Notes: generated by a model not told the origin, from the letters alone. Shown: positions 17,949 to 26,704, counted from the stretch's first letter. The stretch is DNA of 48,809 bases from an uncultured Flavobacteriaceae bacterium (GCA_905381055.1 CAJPUR010000029.1:1-48809), one strand, 5' to 3'. Numbers and translations: made by a program.

Positions 17949-18799
17949 CTTTATACTCTATTGAAACTGGAAATTTTAAACTTGATGGAGGAGCAATGTT
18001 TGGAGTTGTCCCAAAAGGGCTTTGGGAAAAGACTAACCCTCCTGATGTAGCTAACAGAATTGAAATGTCGGCAAGATCTCTTTTAATAGAGGATGAAAAT
18101 AAATTGATTCTAATTGATACTGGTTTAGGAAATAAACAAAGTGAAAAGTTTTTCAGCCATTTCTCCTTGTGGGGTGATTTCTCTTTGGAAAAATCACTTG
18201 CCAATTATGGATTTTCTAAAAATGACATAACAGATGTTTTTTTAACGCATTTACATTTTGATCACTGTGGGGGTGCAATAGAAAAAGATTTAAACGGCAA
18301 ACTTTCACTAGCCTTTAAAAACGCAAATTATTGGTCAAATCATGACCATTGGGATTGGGCAAAACACCCTAATGAACGAGAAAAGGCTTCCTTTCTAAAT
18401 GAAAATATTTTACCTATTGAAAAAAGCGGAAAGCTTCAACTTTTAGATTCTCCTAAAGAATCTCTCTTTAAAAATTCACCTTTAAAATTTGATATTTTAT
18501 TTGTAGATGGGCATACTGAAAAACAGATGCTTCCCATAATCAAATATAAGAATGAGACTATTGTTTTCGCTGGAGACTTAATTCCTACAGTAGGTCATTT
18601 ACCTATTCCCTATATAATGAGCTATGACACAAGACCCCTAATCTCTTTAAAAGAAAAAGCTTCTTTCCTCTCTTTAGCTGAAAAAAATAATTATTTGCTT
18701 TTTATGGAGCATGATCCTAATAATGAGCTTGTTTCGTTAAAAAAAACTGATAAAGGTATCCGATTAAAAAAATCTTTCACTCTTAAATCCTATTTTTAA
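17945..18799 (+). CDS. Metallo-beta-lactamase-fold hydrolase, YtnP/lactonase-like
   Basis: A 284-residue protein without a signal peptide. The binuclear zinc motif THLHFDHCGG is intact, with LIDTGLG before it, VDGHTEKQ and IVFAGDLIPT (bridging Asp) after it, and a late histidine in FMEHDPN. The overall pattern fits the AHL-lactonase/YtnP branch of the metallo-beta-lactamase superfamily. The substrate could be a homoserine or sugar lactone. Translation is coupled to the SMP-30 gene through an ATGA overlap, so the pair may act on the same compound, outside and then inside the inner membrane (inference). Confidence 0.87.
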   Translation: MTLYSIETGNFKLDGGAMFGVVPKGLWEKTNPPDVANRIEMSARSLLIEDENKLILIDTGLGNKQSEKFFSHFSLWGDFSLEKSLANYGFSKNDITDVFLTHLHFDHCGGAIEKDLNGKLSLAFKNANYWSNHDHWDWAKHPNEREKASFLNENILPIEKSGKLQLLDSPKESLFKNSPLKFDILFVDGHTEKQMLPIIKYKNETIVFAGDLIPTVGHLPIPYIMSYDTRPLISLKEKASFLSLAEKNNYLLFMEHDPNNELVSLKKTDKGIRLKKSFTLKSYF

Positions 18800-18802
18800 A
18801 TA

Positions 18803-20635
18803 ATGTTTAATAAATTAATTATTTGTTTTCTTTCTTTTTTAATATTTCCTAATATTTTATTCTCTCAATATTGGCAGCAAAAAGTAGATTATAAAATGGA
18901 AATTGAATTAGACGTTTCATCTGCTCAATTTAAGGGTAAACAAAAAATATTGTATACTAATAACTCGCCTGAAGTATTAAATAAAGTTTTTTATCATTTA
19001 TATTTTAATGCATTTAACCCAGGGAGTGAAATGGCTGAAAGACAAAAAAGTTCTTTAGATGTAAATAGAAGATTTAATGTTATTATTGATTCGATTAAAC
19101 CCAATAGTTACGGAAGAATTACTGTAAAAGATTTAAAACAAAATGGTGTAAGTTTAAACCCTTTGTTTTCTGAAACAATACTTGAAGTCCCTCTTGTTAA
19201 GCCAATTCTCCCAGGCGAAAGCACTGTCCTTGATTTAGAATTTAGTGGACAAGTTCCCGATTTAATAAGAAGAGCTGGTAAAAATTCTTCTGAAGGAGTA
19301 GCTTTTTCTATGGCTCAGTGGTACCCTAAACTTGCTGAATATGATGTTGACGGTTGGAATGCTAGCCCCTATTTAGGTCGAGAATTCCACGGTGTTTGGG
19401 GAAATTTCGATGTAAAAATAACATTAGACAAAAGCTTTACAGTAGCAGCAAGCGGTTATCTCCAGAATCCAGAAGATATTGGAAAAGGATATAAAGAAAT
19501 TAAAAGGAGTAAATCAAAGAAAGGTAAATTAACTTGGCATTTTATTGCTCCAAATGTTCATGATTTCACTTGGGCTGCAGACAAAAATTATATTCATGAT
19601 ATTTATCCTGGCCCAAATAATGTTGATTTGCATTTTTTCTATAAAAATAATCCTTCAATAATTGATAACTGGAAAAAATTACAACCTTTAACAGCTGAAT
19701 TAATGAATTATTTTAATTCTACTATAGGTGATTATCCTTACAAACAATATTCTGTTGTTCAAGGGGGAGATGGTGGAATGGAATATGCAATGTTAACTCT
19801 TATTACAGGCGAAAGGAAATTTGGATCTTTGGTTGGAGTAACTGCGCATGAACTAGCCCATTCTTGGTTTCAGAATATATTAGCAACGAACGAAATGAAG
19901 CATGAATGGATGGATGAAGGGTTCACCACATATGTTTCTACAATTGCTACTGATAAAGTTTTAAAAGAAAATAAAATATTTCCTCTAAGAAATGCTTATT
20001 TAGGTTATTATAATTTAGCACTATCTGGCGTTGAACAACCTCAACAAACTAATGCTAATCGCTACACTTACAATTATGCTTATGAAAGTTCTGCATATAA
20101 CAAAGGTGCCGTTTTTTTATCACAATTAGGATATATTATTGGAAAAGAAAATTTAGATAAAAGTTTAAAAATTTATTTCCAAGAATTCAAATTTAAACAT
20201 CCCACACCAAGAGATTTTATACGAATTGCCGAGAGAGTTTCTGGTATATTATTAAATTGGTATTTAACTGATTGGACTCAAACAACAAATACTATTGATT
20301 ACAAAATATCTAGAGTTTCAGAATTAAAAAATCAAACAATTATAGATCTTGAAAGAATTGGGATGATGCCTATGCCCCTAGAAATTTTAATTTCTTATAA
20401 AAATGGTAAAAAACAAATTCACTACATCCCTATTGGAATCATGAGGGGCGAAAAAAACCCAAGCCCTGACATAGAATGGATTTTACACAAAGATTGGACA
20501 TGGTCTAATCCTAATTATAAATTAATTATTAATTCTACTCTTTTCTCTGTTGAAAAGATAACTATTGATCCCAGTAATTTAATGGCAGACATTGATAAAT
20601 CAAATAATTATTATTTAAACAATAATGACCCATAA
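18803..20635 (+). CDS. M1-family zinc aminopeptidase, exported
   Basis: A 610-residue protein with a signal peptide ending near LFSQ. It has the M1 (gluzincin) features: the substrate-binding GGMEY equivalent of GAMEN in QGGDGGMEYAM, the zinc site HELAHSWFQN with the third ligand Glu in EWMDEGFTTY, and the tyrosine segment YNKGAVFLSQLGYIIG. It should remove N-terminal residues from peptides in the periplasm. The start is 3 bases after the lactonase-like gene. Its 3' end overlaps rnpA by 11 bases. Confidence 0.95.
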   Translation: MFNKLIICFLSFLIFPNILFSQYWQQKVDYKMEIELDVSSAQFKGKQKILYTNNSPEVLNKVFYHLYFNAFNPGSEMAERQKSSLDVNRRFNVIIDSIKPNSYGRITVKDLKQNGVSLNPLFSETILEVPLVKPILPGESTVLDLEFSGQVPDLIRRAGKNSSEGVAFSMAQWYPKLAEYDVDGWNASPYLGREFHGVWGNFDVKITLDKSFTVAASGYLQNPEDIGKGYKEIKRSKSKKGKLTWHFIAPNVHDFTWAADKNYIHDIYPGPNNVDLHFFYKNNPSIIDNWKKLQPLTAELMNYFNSTIGDYPYKQYSVVQGGDGGMEYAMLTLITGERKFGSLVGVTAHELAHSWFQNILATNEMKHEWMDEGFTTYVSTIATDKVLKENKIFPLRNAYLGYYNLALSGVEQPQQTNANRYTYNYAYESSAYNKGAVFLSQLGYIIGKENLDKSLKIYFQEFKFKHPTPRDFIRIAERVSGILLNWYLTDWTQTTNTIDYKISRVSELKNQTIIDLERIGMMPMPLEILISYKNGKKQIHYIPIGIMRGEKNPSPDIEWILHKDWTWSNPNYKLIINSTLFSVEKITIDPSNLMADIDKSNNYYLNNNDP

Positions 20636-20975
20636 ACCTTTAATTAAAATATTAAAAAATAAGCATGAAATTGATCACCTTTTTAAAGAAGGTTTAGTTT
20701 CTTCCTCTTCTATTATAAAATTGCTATATTCTAAAAAAACTCCTGACAATTATTTTTATTATTCTGTAAGTGTCCCAAAAAAAAATTTCAAAAAGGCTGT
20801 TGATCGAAATAAATTAAAAAGACTTATGAGAGAAAGTATAAGAAGTTTTTATAAAATTAATTCCCCTATTTTATCTCCTTTTAACAGGTCAATTTTTATT
20901 TTCATAGGCGATTCCATGAAGTCATATAAAGAAATACAAGCCTCAATTTTTCTCATCATTAACAGAGTTGTTTAA
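20625..20975 (+). CDS. rnpA: Ribonuclease P protein component
   Basis: This 116-residue basic protein carries the RNase P protein signature KAVDRNKLKRLMRESIR, preceded by the typical SVPKKNFKKA strand. It binds the catalytic RNA and helps process tRNA 5' ends. It overlaps the M1 peptidase gene by 11 bases and runs into the 3' end of the opposing elaA-like gene by 33 bases. rpmH, its usual partner in many bacteria, is not adjacent. rnpA commonly lies close to the chromosomal origin, which fits other signals here. Confidence 0.95.
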   Translation: MTHKPLIKILKNKHEIDHLFKEGLVSSSSIIKLLYSKKTPDNYFYYSVSVPKKNFKKAVDRNKLKRLMRESIRSFYKINSPILSPFNRSIFIFIGDSMKSYKEIQASIFLIINRVV

Positions 20976-21413
20976 TTCTTCATAATACATTGCTTGGTGT
21001 AATATTCCATCCTCCATATAATTCTTTCCTTTTCTTATAAATCCAAGTTTACTATAAAATTCTTTTAATCTCTCTTGTGCCGAAATTTTTATTTTATTTT
21101 TTTTACTAATATTTAAAATGTATCGTATGGATTTATTTACAATTATTTCTCCTATCTTTTTTCTTCTATATTTTTTTTCAACTATTATTCTCCCTATCAC
21201 ATAAATATTTTCTTCAAATAATATCCTTGAGCATGCAATTATTTGATTATCTAATATTCCAATAATATGTTTAGCTCTTTGATCTTTATCGTCTAAATCC
21301 TGATAAATACAATTTTGTTCTACAACAAATACTTTTGAGCGCAACTTTAGTAATTGATATAAATGGAAATTATTAATTTCTTCAAAATCTAAAACCCTCC
21401 AATTTATTTGCAC
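20943..21413 (-). CDS. ElaA-like GNAT acyltransferase
   Basis: The 156-residue protein has the ElaA-type start MQINWRVLDFEEINNFHLYQ, then LRSKVFVVEQNCIYQDLDDKD, and the acetyl-CoA binding segment GRIIVEKKYRRKKIGEIIV (an R/K-rich version of the RxxGxG/A loop). The substrate is unknown. It is downstream of rpiB on the same strand with a 10-base overlap, and its 3' end overlaps the converging rnpA by 33 bases. Confidence 0.85.
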   Translation of the reverse strand: MQINWRVLDFEEINNFHLYQLLKLRSKVFVVEQNCIYQDLDDKDQRAKHIIGILDNQIIACSRILFEENIYVIGRIIVEKKYRRKKIGEIIVNKSIRYILNISKKNKIKISAQERLKEFYSKLGFIRKGKNYMEDGILHQAMYYEELNNSVNDEKN

Positions 21414-21835
21414 ATTATCTTATTTATTCTATTTAAATGTCTACCTTTTTCGAATTGGGTTTTTATAAAGACGTCAACACTTTCAATGGCATCATCTAAA
21501 CTTATAAAACGGGAAGGAATACTGATAACATTTGCGTCATTATGCATTCGCGCTAATTTGACTATTTCAATATTCCAGCAAAGGGCAGCTCTAACTTTTT
21601 GATGTTTATTAGCTGTCATTGCCGCCCCGTTTCCTGACCCACAAATTATTATTCCGAAATCGCTTTTATTAGATGATACATCTTTCGCAACTGGATGAAT
21701 AAAATCAGGATAATCGACGCTTTTTTCATCATCAGTTCCATGATTTACTAATTTTATTCCTTTATTTTTAAGAAATTTTATTATTTTTTTTTTGTAAATA
21801 ACTCCGGCATGATCATTACCAATAGATATAACCAT
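21404..21835 (-). CDS. rpiB: Ribose-5-phosphate isomerase B
   Basis: A 143-residue RpiB/LacAB-type sugar-phosphate isomerase of the non-oxidative pentose phosphate pathway. Key segments are SIGNDHAGVIYKK (substrate phosphate and ring-opening region, with Asp), NHGTDDEKSVDYPDF, and the catalytic cysteine loop IICGSGNGAAM. It also has the usual HNDANVISIPSR. It reads leftward from the AT-rich 449-bp spacer and overlaps the elaA-like gene by 10 bases, so the two are likely one transcript. Confidence 0.95.
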   Translation of the reverse strand: MVISIGNDHAGVIYKKKIIKFLKNKGIKLVNHGTDDEKSVDYPDFIHPVAKDVSSNKSDFGIIICGSGNGAAMTANKHQKVRAALCWNIEIVKLARMHNDANVISIPSRFISLDDAIESVDVFIKTQFEKGRHLNRINKIMCK

Positions 21836-21860
21836 TTGTCTAAATTTATTTTTATTACTG

Positions 21861-21869
21861 TGTTGAAAA
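21861..21869 (-). promoter_or_regulatory. DnaA-box-like 9-mer
   Basis: TTTTCAACA on the minus strand, two mismatches from TTATCCACA and one from TTTTCCACA. It is suggestive only because an inverted identical copy lies in the same spacer. Confidence 0.3.
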
Positions 21870-22018
21870 CTAATTATTTTTTTTAATATTTTCTTTTATT
21901 AAATTATTATTTAAAAAATTAACTACATAAACCAAAAAAAATTATTTGATATTATTAAAAATATTTCATAAAAATATTCACAACTTATTTACAATTATTT
22001 TACTTTCTTGTGTTTTAC

Positions 22019-22027
22019 TTTTCAACA
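22019..22027 (+). promoter_or_regulatory. DnaA-box-like 9-mer
   Basis: TTTTCAACA on the plus strand, the inverted partner of the motif at 21861-21869, about 150 bases away. In a sequence this AT-rich a chance match is quite possible. Confidence 0.3.
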
Positions 22028-22284
22028 TTTACAATTATAAACATTTGTTTAAAACTAAATTAATTAATTGTAATTCAATATTATAATAAAATAATATTTT
22101 TTTAAATCTTTTTAAAAATTCATGTTTTTTTAATAACCAATTTTCCTTTACAAAAGTTAATGTAACTATTAACAAACATATATATATATTATTTTTTTAA
22201 TTCATAACTAATAAAAAATATGAATAATTATAATAACGGTTTAAAAAGATTTAAAATATTTAATACGTAGTTTTATACTTGAAA

Positions 22285-24420
22285 ATGAAAGAATTAAAAA
22301 ATAAAATATTAAGTATTTTAAAACAAAATAAAAATAGGAAATATAATCATATTCAAATATCCTCTGCTTTAGGTATATACGATAAAAAAAGACGGAAAAG
22401 AATCATTGAAATAATTCAAAAATTAATTAAAAAAAATATTATTAAAGCAATTGATAAAGGTAAATTTCAATATTTTTTGAATAAAAAAAATACATTTATT
22501 GGAACACTGCAAATAATATCTTCAGGCAGGGGTTTTGTTATTACAGATGATTTAGAAGATGATGTAATGATAAATAAATTTTTTTTAAATAAAGCATTTG
22601 ATGGAGATCTTGTAAAGATTAACATTTTTGATAATAGAAAAAAAAAAGAAGGAGAAATTATTGAAATTTTAAAAAGAAATAAAAAAGAATTTATTGGTGA
22701 ATTTAAAAAATATAAAAATAGTGGTTTTGTATTAACTCAAAGCAAAAAAATGTACACAGATTTTTTCATTTCTGATAAAGATATTCTTTTAGATGTCAAA
22801 GATGGAGATAAAGTTTTAGTGAAACTAAAAGAGTGGCCAAAAGATATTAAAAATCCATTTGGTAGAATAATTAAAAATTTAGGAAAAAAAGGGGAAATAG
22901 AAACAGAAATAAAATCACTTTTAAATGATTTTAAAATCGATAATTTTTTTAAAGAAAAAATTTTAAATGAAACAAAAAAAATCAATATTAAAATTGATAA
23001 AAAAGAAATTAGTAATAGAAGAGATCTTAGGGATACATTAACGCTAACAATAGATCCAAATACGGCAAAGGATTTTGATGATGCATTATCAATTAAAAAA
23101 AAAGATAATAATAATTATGAGATAGGAATTCATATTGCTGATGTATCCCATTATATAAAGTTTGATTCTGAGATAGATAAGGAAGCTTTAAAAAGGGGTA
23201 ATTCTATTTATCTAGTAGATAGAGTTGTACCAATGTTGCCAGAAAAATTATCTAATCAAGTATGTTCTTTAAGACCAAAGGAAGATAAATTGACATTTTC
23301 TGCAATATTTGAATTAAATGAAAAAGGAAAAATATTAAATGAATGGTTTGGTAAAACTGTTATTAATTCTAATTATAGATTCACTTATGAGGAAATTCAA
23401 AGTGTAATAGATAATAATTCGCCAGTAATAGAAAAGGAAGTATCATTGACAAATAAAAAAATAATTTTACATGATAAAATATTTAATTATATTATTTTTT
23501 TAAATAAAATAGCAAAAAAATATAGAGAAAAAAGATTAGAAAAAGGAGCTATTTTTTTTGATAAAAAAGAAGTTGGATTTATACTTGATAAATCAAAAAA
23601 TCCTCAAAAAATTATATTAAAAAAGCAAAAGGAAGCAAATAAATTAGTTGAAGAATTTATGTTGTTAGCAAATAGAAAAGTAGCAGAATTTTGTTTATCA
23701 AAAAAAACTAAAAATGTTTATAGAGTTCACGATAAACCTGATATAGATAAAATAAAAAATTTAAAAAAAATAGCTAAAGCAGTTGGCTTTGATTTAAAAA
23801 TTGAAGAAAATAAAATATCAAAATCTATAAACGAATTATTGTTTTTTATTAAAGGTAAAAATGAAGAGAATTTAATAAACAATCTTGCTTTAAGGGCAAT
23901 GAGTAAGGCAGAATATAACACAAATAACATAGGACATTATGGTTTGGGATTTGACAACTATGTTCACTTCACTTCACCTATTCGAAGGTATTCAGACGTT
24001 TTAGTTCATCGTATTTTGTATAATAAAATCTTAAATAATAAGGAGGATTATTTAAAAAATCTAAATATTATATGTATTCATATATCAAATAAAGAAAAGG
24101 AAGCTGTGAAGATTGAAAGGGAATCAATTAAGTTGATGCAAATTAAATACTTAGAAAATAAGGAGGGGTCAACACACGAAGGAGTAATTTCAGGTTTGAC
24201 AGAAAGGGCAATCTATATAGAATTATATGATAGTAAAGCTGAGGGTTTAATTAGGATAAAAGAACTCAAAGATGACTTTTATATATATAATAAAAAAAAA
24301 CATAATTTACTTGGAAGAAGAACTAAAAAAATATTACAACTAGGTGATTTAGTAGAAGTAATTATTAAAAAAGTTGACATAAATAAAAGGCAAATTGATT
24401 TAGAAATGATATCATTTTAA
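22285..24420 (+). CDS. rnr: Ribonuclease R
   Basis: A 3'-5' exoribonuclease of about 711 residues. It has an N-terminal winged-helix-like region (SALGIYDKKRRKRIIEIIQK), a cold-shock/OB domain (FIGTLQIISSGRGFVITDD), the RNB catalytic core with DPNTAKDFDDAL (metal-binding aspartates) and VDRVVPMLPEKLSNQVCSL, the signature HFTSPIRRYSDVLVHR, and a C-terminal S1 domain ending with IDLEMISF. The frame opens at a TTG two codons earlier, but the ATG at 22285 gives the usual MKELK start. The gene is notably AT- and Lys/Asn/Ile-rich. It ends in a long hairpin. Confidence 0.95.
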   Translation: MKELKNKILSILKQNKNRKYNHIQISSALGIYDKKRRKRIIEIIQKLIKKNIIKAIDKGKFQYFLNKKNTFIGTLQIISSGRGFVITDDLEDDVMINKFFLNKAFDGDLVKINIFDNRKKKEGEIIEILKRNKKEFIGEFKKYKNSGFVLTQSKKMYTDFFISDKDILLDVKDGDKVLVKLKEWPKDIKNPFGRIIKNLGKKGEIETEIKSLLNDFKIDNFFKEKILNETKKINIKIDKKEISNRRDLRDTLTLTIDPNTAKDFDDALSIKKKDNNNYEIGIHIADVSHYIKFDSEIDKEALKRGNSIYLVDRVVPMLPEKLSNQVCSLRPKEDKLTFSAIFELNEKGKILNEWFGKTVINSNYRFTYEEIQSVIDNNSPVIEKEVSLTNKKIILHDKIFNYIIFLNKIAKKYREKRLEKGAIFFDKKEVGFILDKSKNPQKIILKKQKEANKLVEEFMLLANRKVAEFCLSKKTKNVYRVHDKPDIDKIKNLKKIAKAVGFDLKIEENKISKSINELLFFIKGKNEENLINNLALRAMSKAEYNTNNIGHYGLGFDNYVHFTSPIRRYSDVLVHRILYNKILNNKEDYLKNLNIICIHISNKEKEAVKIERESIKLMQIKYLENKEGSTHEGVISGLTERAIYIELYDSKAEGLIRIKELKDDFYIYNKKKHNLLGRRTKKILQLGDLVEVIIKKVDINKRQIDLEMISF

Positions 24421-24462
24421 TATATAATTAAAAGTTTTTTAACTTTTAATTATATATTAAAA
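24415..24462. terminator. Bidirectional terminator, perfect 22-bp stem with T4 loop
   Basis: The arms 24415-24436 and 24441-24462 are perfect inverted repeats around a TTTT loop. The stem overlaps the rnr stop codon, starts in a T tract and ends in an A tract, so it can work in both directions between rnr (plus) and the tRNA-Cys/folB unit (minus). The stem is almost all A/T. Confidence 0.8.
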
Positions 24463-24471
24463 AAAATAATG

Positions 24472-24542
24472 AGGCATCGAGCGGATTCGAACCGCTGTAC
24501 AAGCTTTTGCAGAGCTCTGCCTAGCCACTCGGCCACGATGCC
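24472..24542 (-). tRNA. tRNA-Cys (anticodon GCA)
   Basis: The 71-base minus-strand sequence folds as a cloverleaf. The acceptor is GGCATCG/CGATGCC, the D-arm GCC/GGC, the anticodon stem GAGCT/AGCTT with loop CTGCAAA (anticodon GCA), and the T-arm AGCGG/CCGCT with loop TTCGAAT. The discriminator is T (U), as expected for tRNA-Cys. CCA is not encoded. It lies between the terminator hairpin and the 3' end of folB, 25 bases downstream of that gene, so it may be co-transcribed with it. Confidence 0.97.
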
Positions 24543-24567
24543 AAAATCAATGTAAAAATAAACAAAT

Positions 24568-24942
24568 TTAGTTAGTGTGCACGTCGTTCCTTTTAACTTT
24601 ATTCTTTACTGAAACACTAAAAACATTTCCATTAATTGGAGGATTTAATTTACTGACTTCTATTGAGACTTTATTGATTTTAGGGTAAAGTTTAAATATT
24701 CTATCAATTATCCTTTTAACCACATTTTCTAATAGTTTTGAAGGGGAAAACATTTCTTTTTTAATAATATCAAGAAGGGACACATAATCTACCGTATCTT
24801 TTAACTCGTCAGAAATTGATGATATTTTTAAATTAGAAGAAACACTTAGATTAACTAAATACTCCCCCCCAATTAAACTTTCCTCTTTTAAACAACCATG
24901 GTAAGCATAAATCTTGATGTCTTTTAATTTTATTTTACCCAT
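24568..24942 (-). CDS. folB: Dihydroneopterin aldolase
   Basis: This 124-residue protein makes 6-hydroxymethyl-7,8-dihydropterin in folate synthesis. It starts MGKIKLKDIKIYAYHGCLKEE, containing the conserved AYHGxxxEE motif with the catalytic Glu region. It continues with GGEYLVNLS, DTVDYVSLLDIIKKEM, LLENVVKRIIDRIF and VSIEVSKLNPPINGNV, all standard FolB blocks. It diverges from glnS over an 85-bp spacer. tRNA-Cys lies downstream on the same strand. Confidence 0.95.
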   Translation of the reverse strand: MGKIKLKDIKIYAYHGCLKEESLIGGEYLVNLSVSSNLKISSISDELKDTVDYVSLLDIIKKEMFSPSKLLENVVKRIIDRIFKLYPKINKVSIEVSKLNPPINGNVFSVSVKNKVKRNDVHTN

Positions 24943-24985
24943 TTATAATTTTTGTATAAATATATAATTATAATAAGAATAATTA

Positions 24986-25013
24986 TTGATTGATCTGTTT
25001 TTCAATATATTTG
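24986..25013 (+). promoter_or_regulatory. Flavobacterial promoter (TTG-N17-TATATTTG) for glnS
   Basis: TTG at 24986-24988 and TATATTTG at 25006-25013 are separated by 17 bases, matching the Bacteroidota layout TTG-N17-23-TAnnTTTG. The -7 box ends 14 bases before the glnS ATG. Confidence 0.6.
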
Positions 25014-25027
25014 TTTAAATTTTTTTA

Positions 25028-26704
25028 ATGGATAAAAAAAAAACATTTGAAAATTTTATTGACTTAATCATATTAGAAGATTTAAAAAAAGGATTTGATA
25101 AAAAAGATTTAAAATTTCGCTTTCCTCCTGAACCAAATGGGTTTCTTCATATTGGTCATCTTAAAGCATTAGATTTAAACTTTTCATTAGGAAAAAAATA
25201 TTCTGCACCAGTTAATCTGAGGTTTGATGACACAAATCCTTCAAAAGAAAGTTTAGAATATGTTAATGCAATTAAACGTGATATTAAATGGCTTGGATAT
25301 AATTGGGATAATGAATGTTATGCATCAGATTATTTTGAAATTTTATATAATTGGGCTTTGATCTTAATTGAAAATAAATTAGCCTATATAGATTCACAGG
25401 ATTCAGAAACTATTGCTTCTCAAAAAGGGACTTTAAATAAACCAGGAGTAAATAGTCCTTATAGAAATAGAAGTGTAAAAGAAAATATTAAGATATTCGA
25501 AGAAATGAAAAAAGGACTTTACAAGGAAGGAGAACATGTATTGAGAGCAAAAATAGATATGTCTTCTTCGAACTTATTAATGAGAGACCCAATTATGTAC
25601 AGAGTTATTTTTAAAAATCATCACAGACTTAAAAATAAATGGTGTTTATTTCCAATGTATGATTGGACACACGGACAATCTGATTATATTGAAAAAATTT
25701 CACACTCTTTATGTTCGCTTGAGTTTGAGCCCCATCGTGATCTTTACGAATGGTTTTTAAATAAATTAGATGGTCAACCAAAAAAATATCCTAAGCAAAG
25801 GGAATTTGCGAGACTTAATCTTTCTTTTACAATTATGAGTAAAAGGAAACTAGCTGAATTGGTTGATAATGGTTATGTGAAAGGTTGGGATGATCCAAGA
25901 ATGCCTACAATTTCTGGATTACGAAGAAGAGGCTATACTCCTGAGGCTCTAAAAAAATTTATAAAAACTGCTGGAATTTCAAAAAGAGAAAATTTAATTG
26001 ACGTTTCACTTCTTGAATATTGCATTAGAGAAAATTTAAATAAAGTTGCTAATAGAGTTATGGTTGTTTTAGATCCTATTAAATTGATCATCACAAATTA
26101 CCCTAAGAATAAAAAAGAGAAAGTACAAATAGTTAATAATCCAGAGGATTTAAACAAAGGCGCCAGGGAAGTTTCTTTCTCAAGGGAAATATATATTGAA
26201 AGAGAAGATTTTATGGAAATAGCTAACAGAAAATACTTTAGACTAACAATAGGAAAAGAAGTTAGATTAAAAAGCGCTTATATAATTAAAGCAATTTCTT
26301 GTAATAAGGATAATAATGGTAATATAAAGGAGATATTATGCGAATATGATCCTAAAAGTAAAAGTGGAAGTGGAACAAGCGAAAGTGAAAGAAAAGTTAA
26401 AGGTACAATTCATTGGGTCTCTAAAACAAATTCACTAGATGCAGAAGTTAATCTATACGACAGATTATTTAAAAATGAATTCCCTGAGAAAACAGAAGGA
26501 AAAAGCTTTATAGAATCATTTAATGAAAATTCATTAAAGAAAATTAAAGTTAAAGCAGAAATAAGTCTTCAGAATTCCAAGGCTGGTCAAATTTTCCAGT
26601 TTCAGAGAAAAGGGTATTTTGTTGTAGATGATGAAAGTAAAAAAGGGAATTTAATTTTTAATAGAACAGTAGAGCTCAGGGATAATTGGTCTAAAAAAAA
26701 TTAA
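25028..26704 (+). CDS. glnS: Glutaminyl-tRNA synthetase
   Basis: A 558-residue class I synthetase that charges tRNA-Gln. It has the HIGH motif in PEPNGFLHIGHLKA, the discriminating early stretch NLRFDDTNPSKE, the GlnRS-type YDWTHGQSDYIE and SLEFEPHRDLYEW, and a KMSKS variant IMSKRKL. The C-terminal beta-barrel includes GTIHWVSK and AEVNLYDRLF. A separate gltX nearby supports the GlnRS/GluRS division. Its stop overlaps the 3' end of the converging SPFH gene by 4 bases. Confidence 0.96.
   Translation: MDKKKTFENFIDLIILEDLKKGFDKKDLKFRFPPEPNGFLHIGHLKALDLNFSLGKKYSAPVNLRFDDTNPSKESLEYVNAIKRDIKWLGYNWDNECYASDYFEILYNWALILIENKLAYIDSQDSETIASQKGTLNKPGVNSPYRNRSVKENIKIFEEMKKGLYKEGEHVLRAKIDMSSSNLLMRDPIMYRVIFKNHHRLKNKWCLFPMYDWTHGQSDYIEKISHSLCSLEFEPHRDLYEWFLNKLDGQPKKYPKQREFARLNLSFTIMSKRKLAELVDNGYVKGWDDPRMPTISGLRRRGYTPEALKKFIKTAGISKRENLIDVSLLEYCIRENLNKVANRVMVVLDPIKLIITNYPKNKKEKVQIVNNPEDLNKGAREVSFSREIYIEREDFMEIANRKYFRLTIGKEVRLKSAYIIKAISCNKDNNGNIKEILCEYDPKSKSGSGTSESERKVKGTIHWVSKTNSLDAEVNLYDRLFKNEFPEKTEGKSFIESFNENSLKKIKVKAEISLQNSKAGQIFQFQRKGYFVVDDESKKGNLIFNRTVELRDNWSKKN

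Larger units (their letters stand above)
21836..22284. other. AT-rich divergent spacer, candidate chromosomal replication origin
   Basis: This is the only stretch over 300 bases without a gene. It lies between divergent rpiB and rnr and is extremely AT-rich, with a run of alternating TA near 22180. It holds two inverted TTTTCAACA motifs (21861-21869 minus, 22019-22027 plus) and weaker near-matches to TTATCCACA, such as ATATTCACA at 21974-21982 and TTATTTACA at 21985-21993. Third-position C/G bias of plus-strand genes changes sign across this area, and two parS sites lie 7-10 kb to the right. No dnaA gene is adjacent. It may also simply hold the two divergent promoters; TATACTTG near 22274-22281 is a 7-of-8 match to the -7 box before rnr. 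Calling it oriC is inference. Confidence 0.45.

Noticed and set aside
22180-22190. Short TA repeat as a microsatellite or phase-variation tract
   Set aside because: Only about five TA units in very AT-rich DNA and outside any gene; not distinct from background, though it may aid DNA unwinding if this is an origin.
21836-22284. A small gene or structured RNA in the 449-bp spacer
   Set aside because: No frame with a plausible protein and no stable GC-containing stems; composition is almost all A/T.
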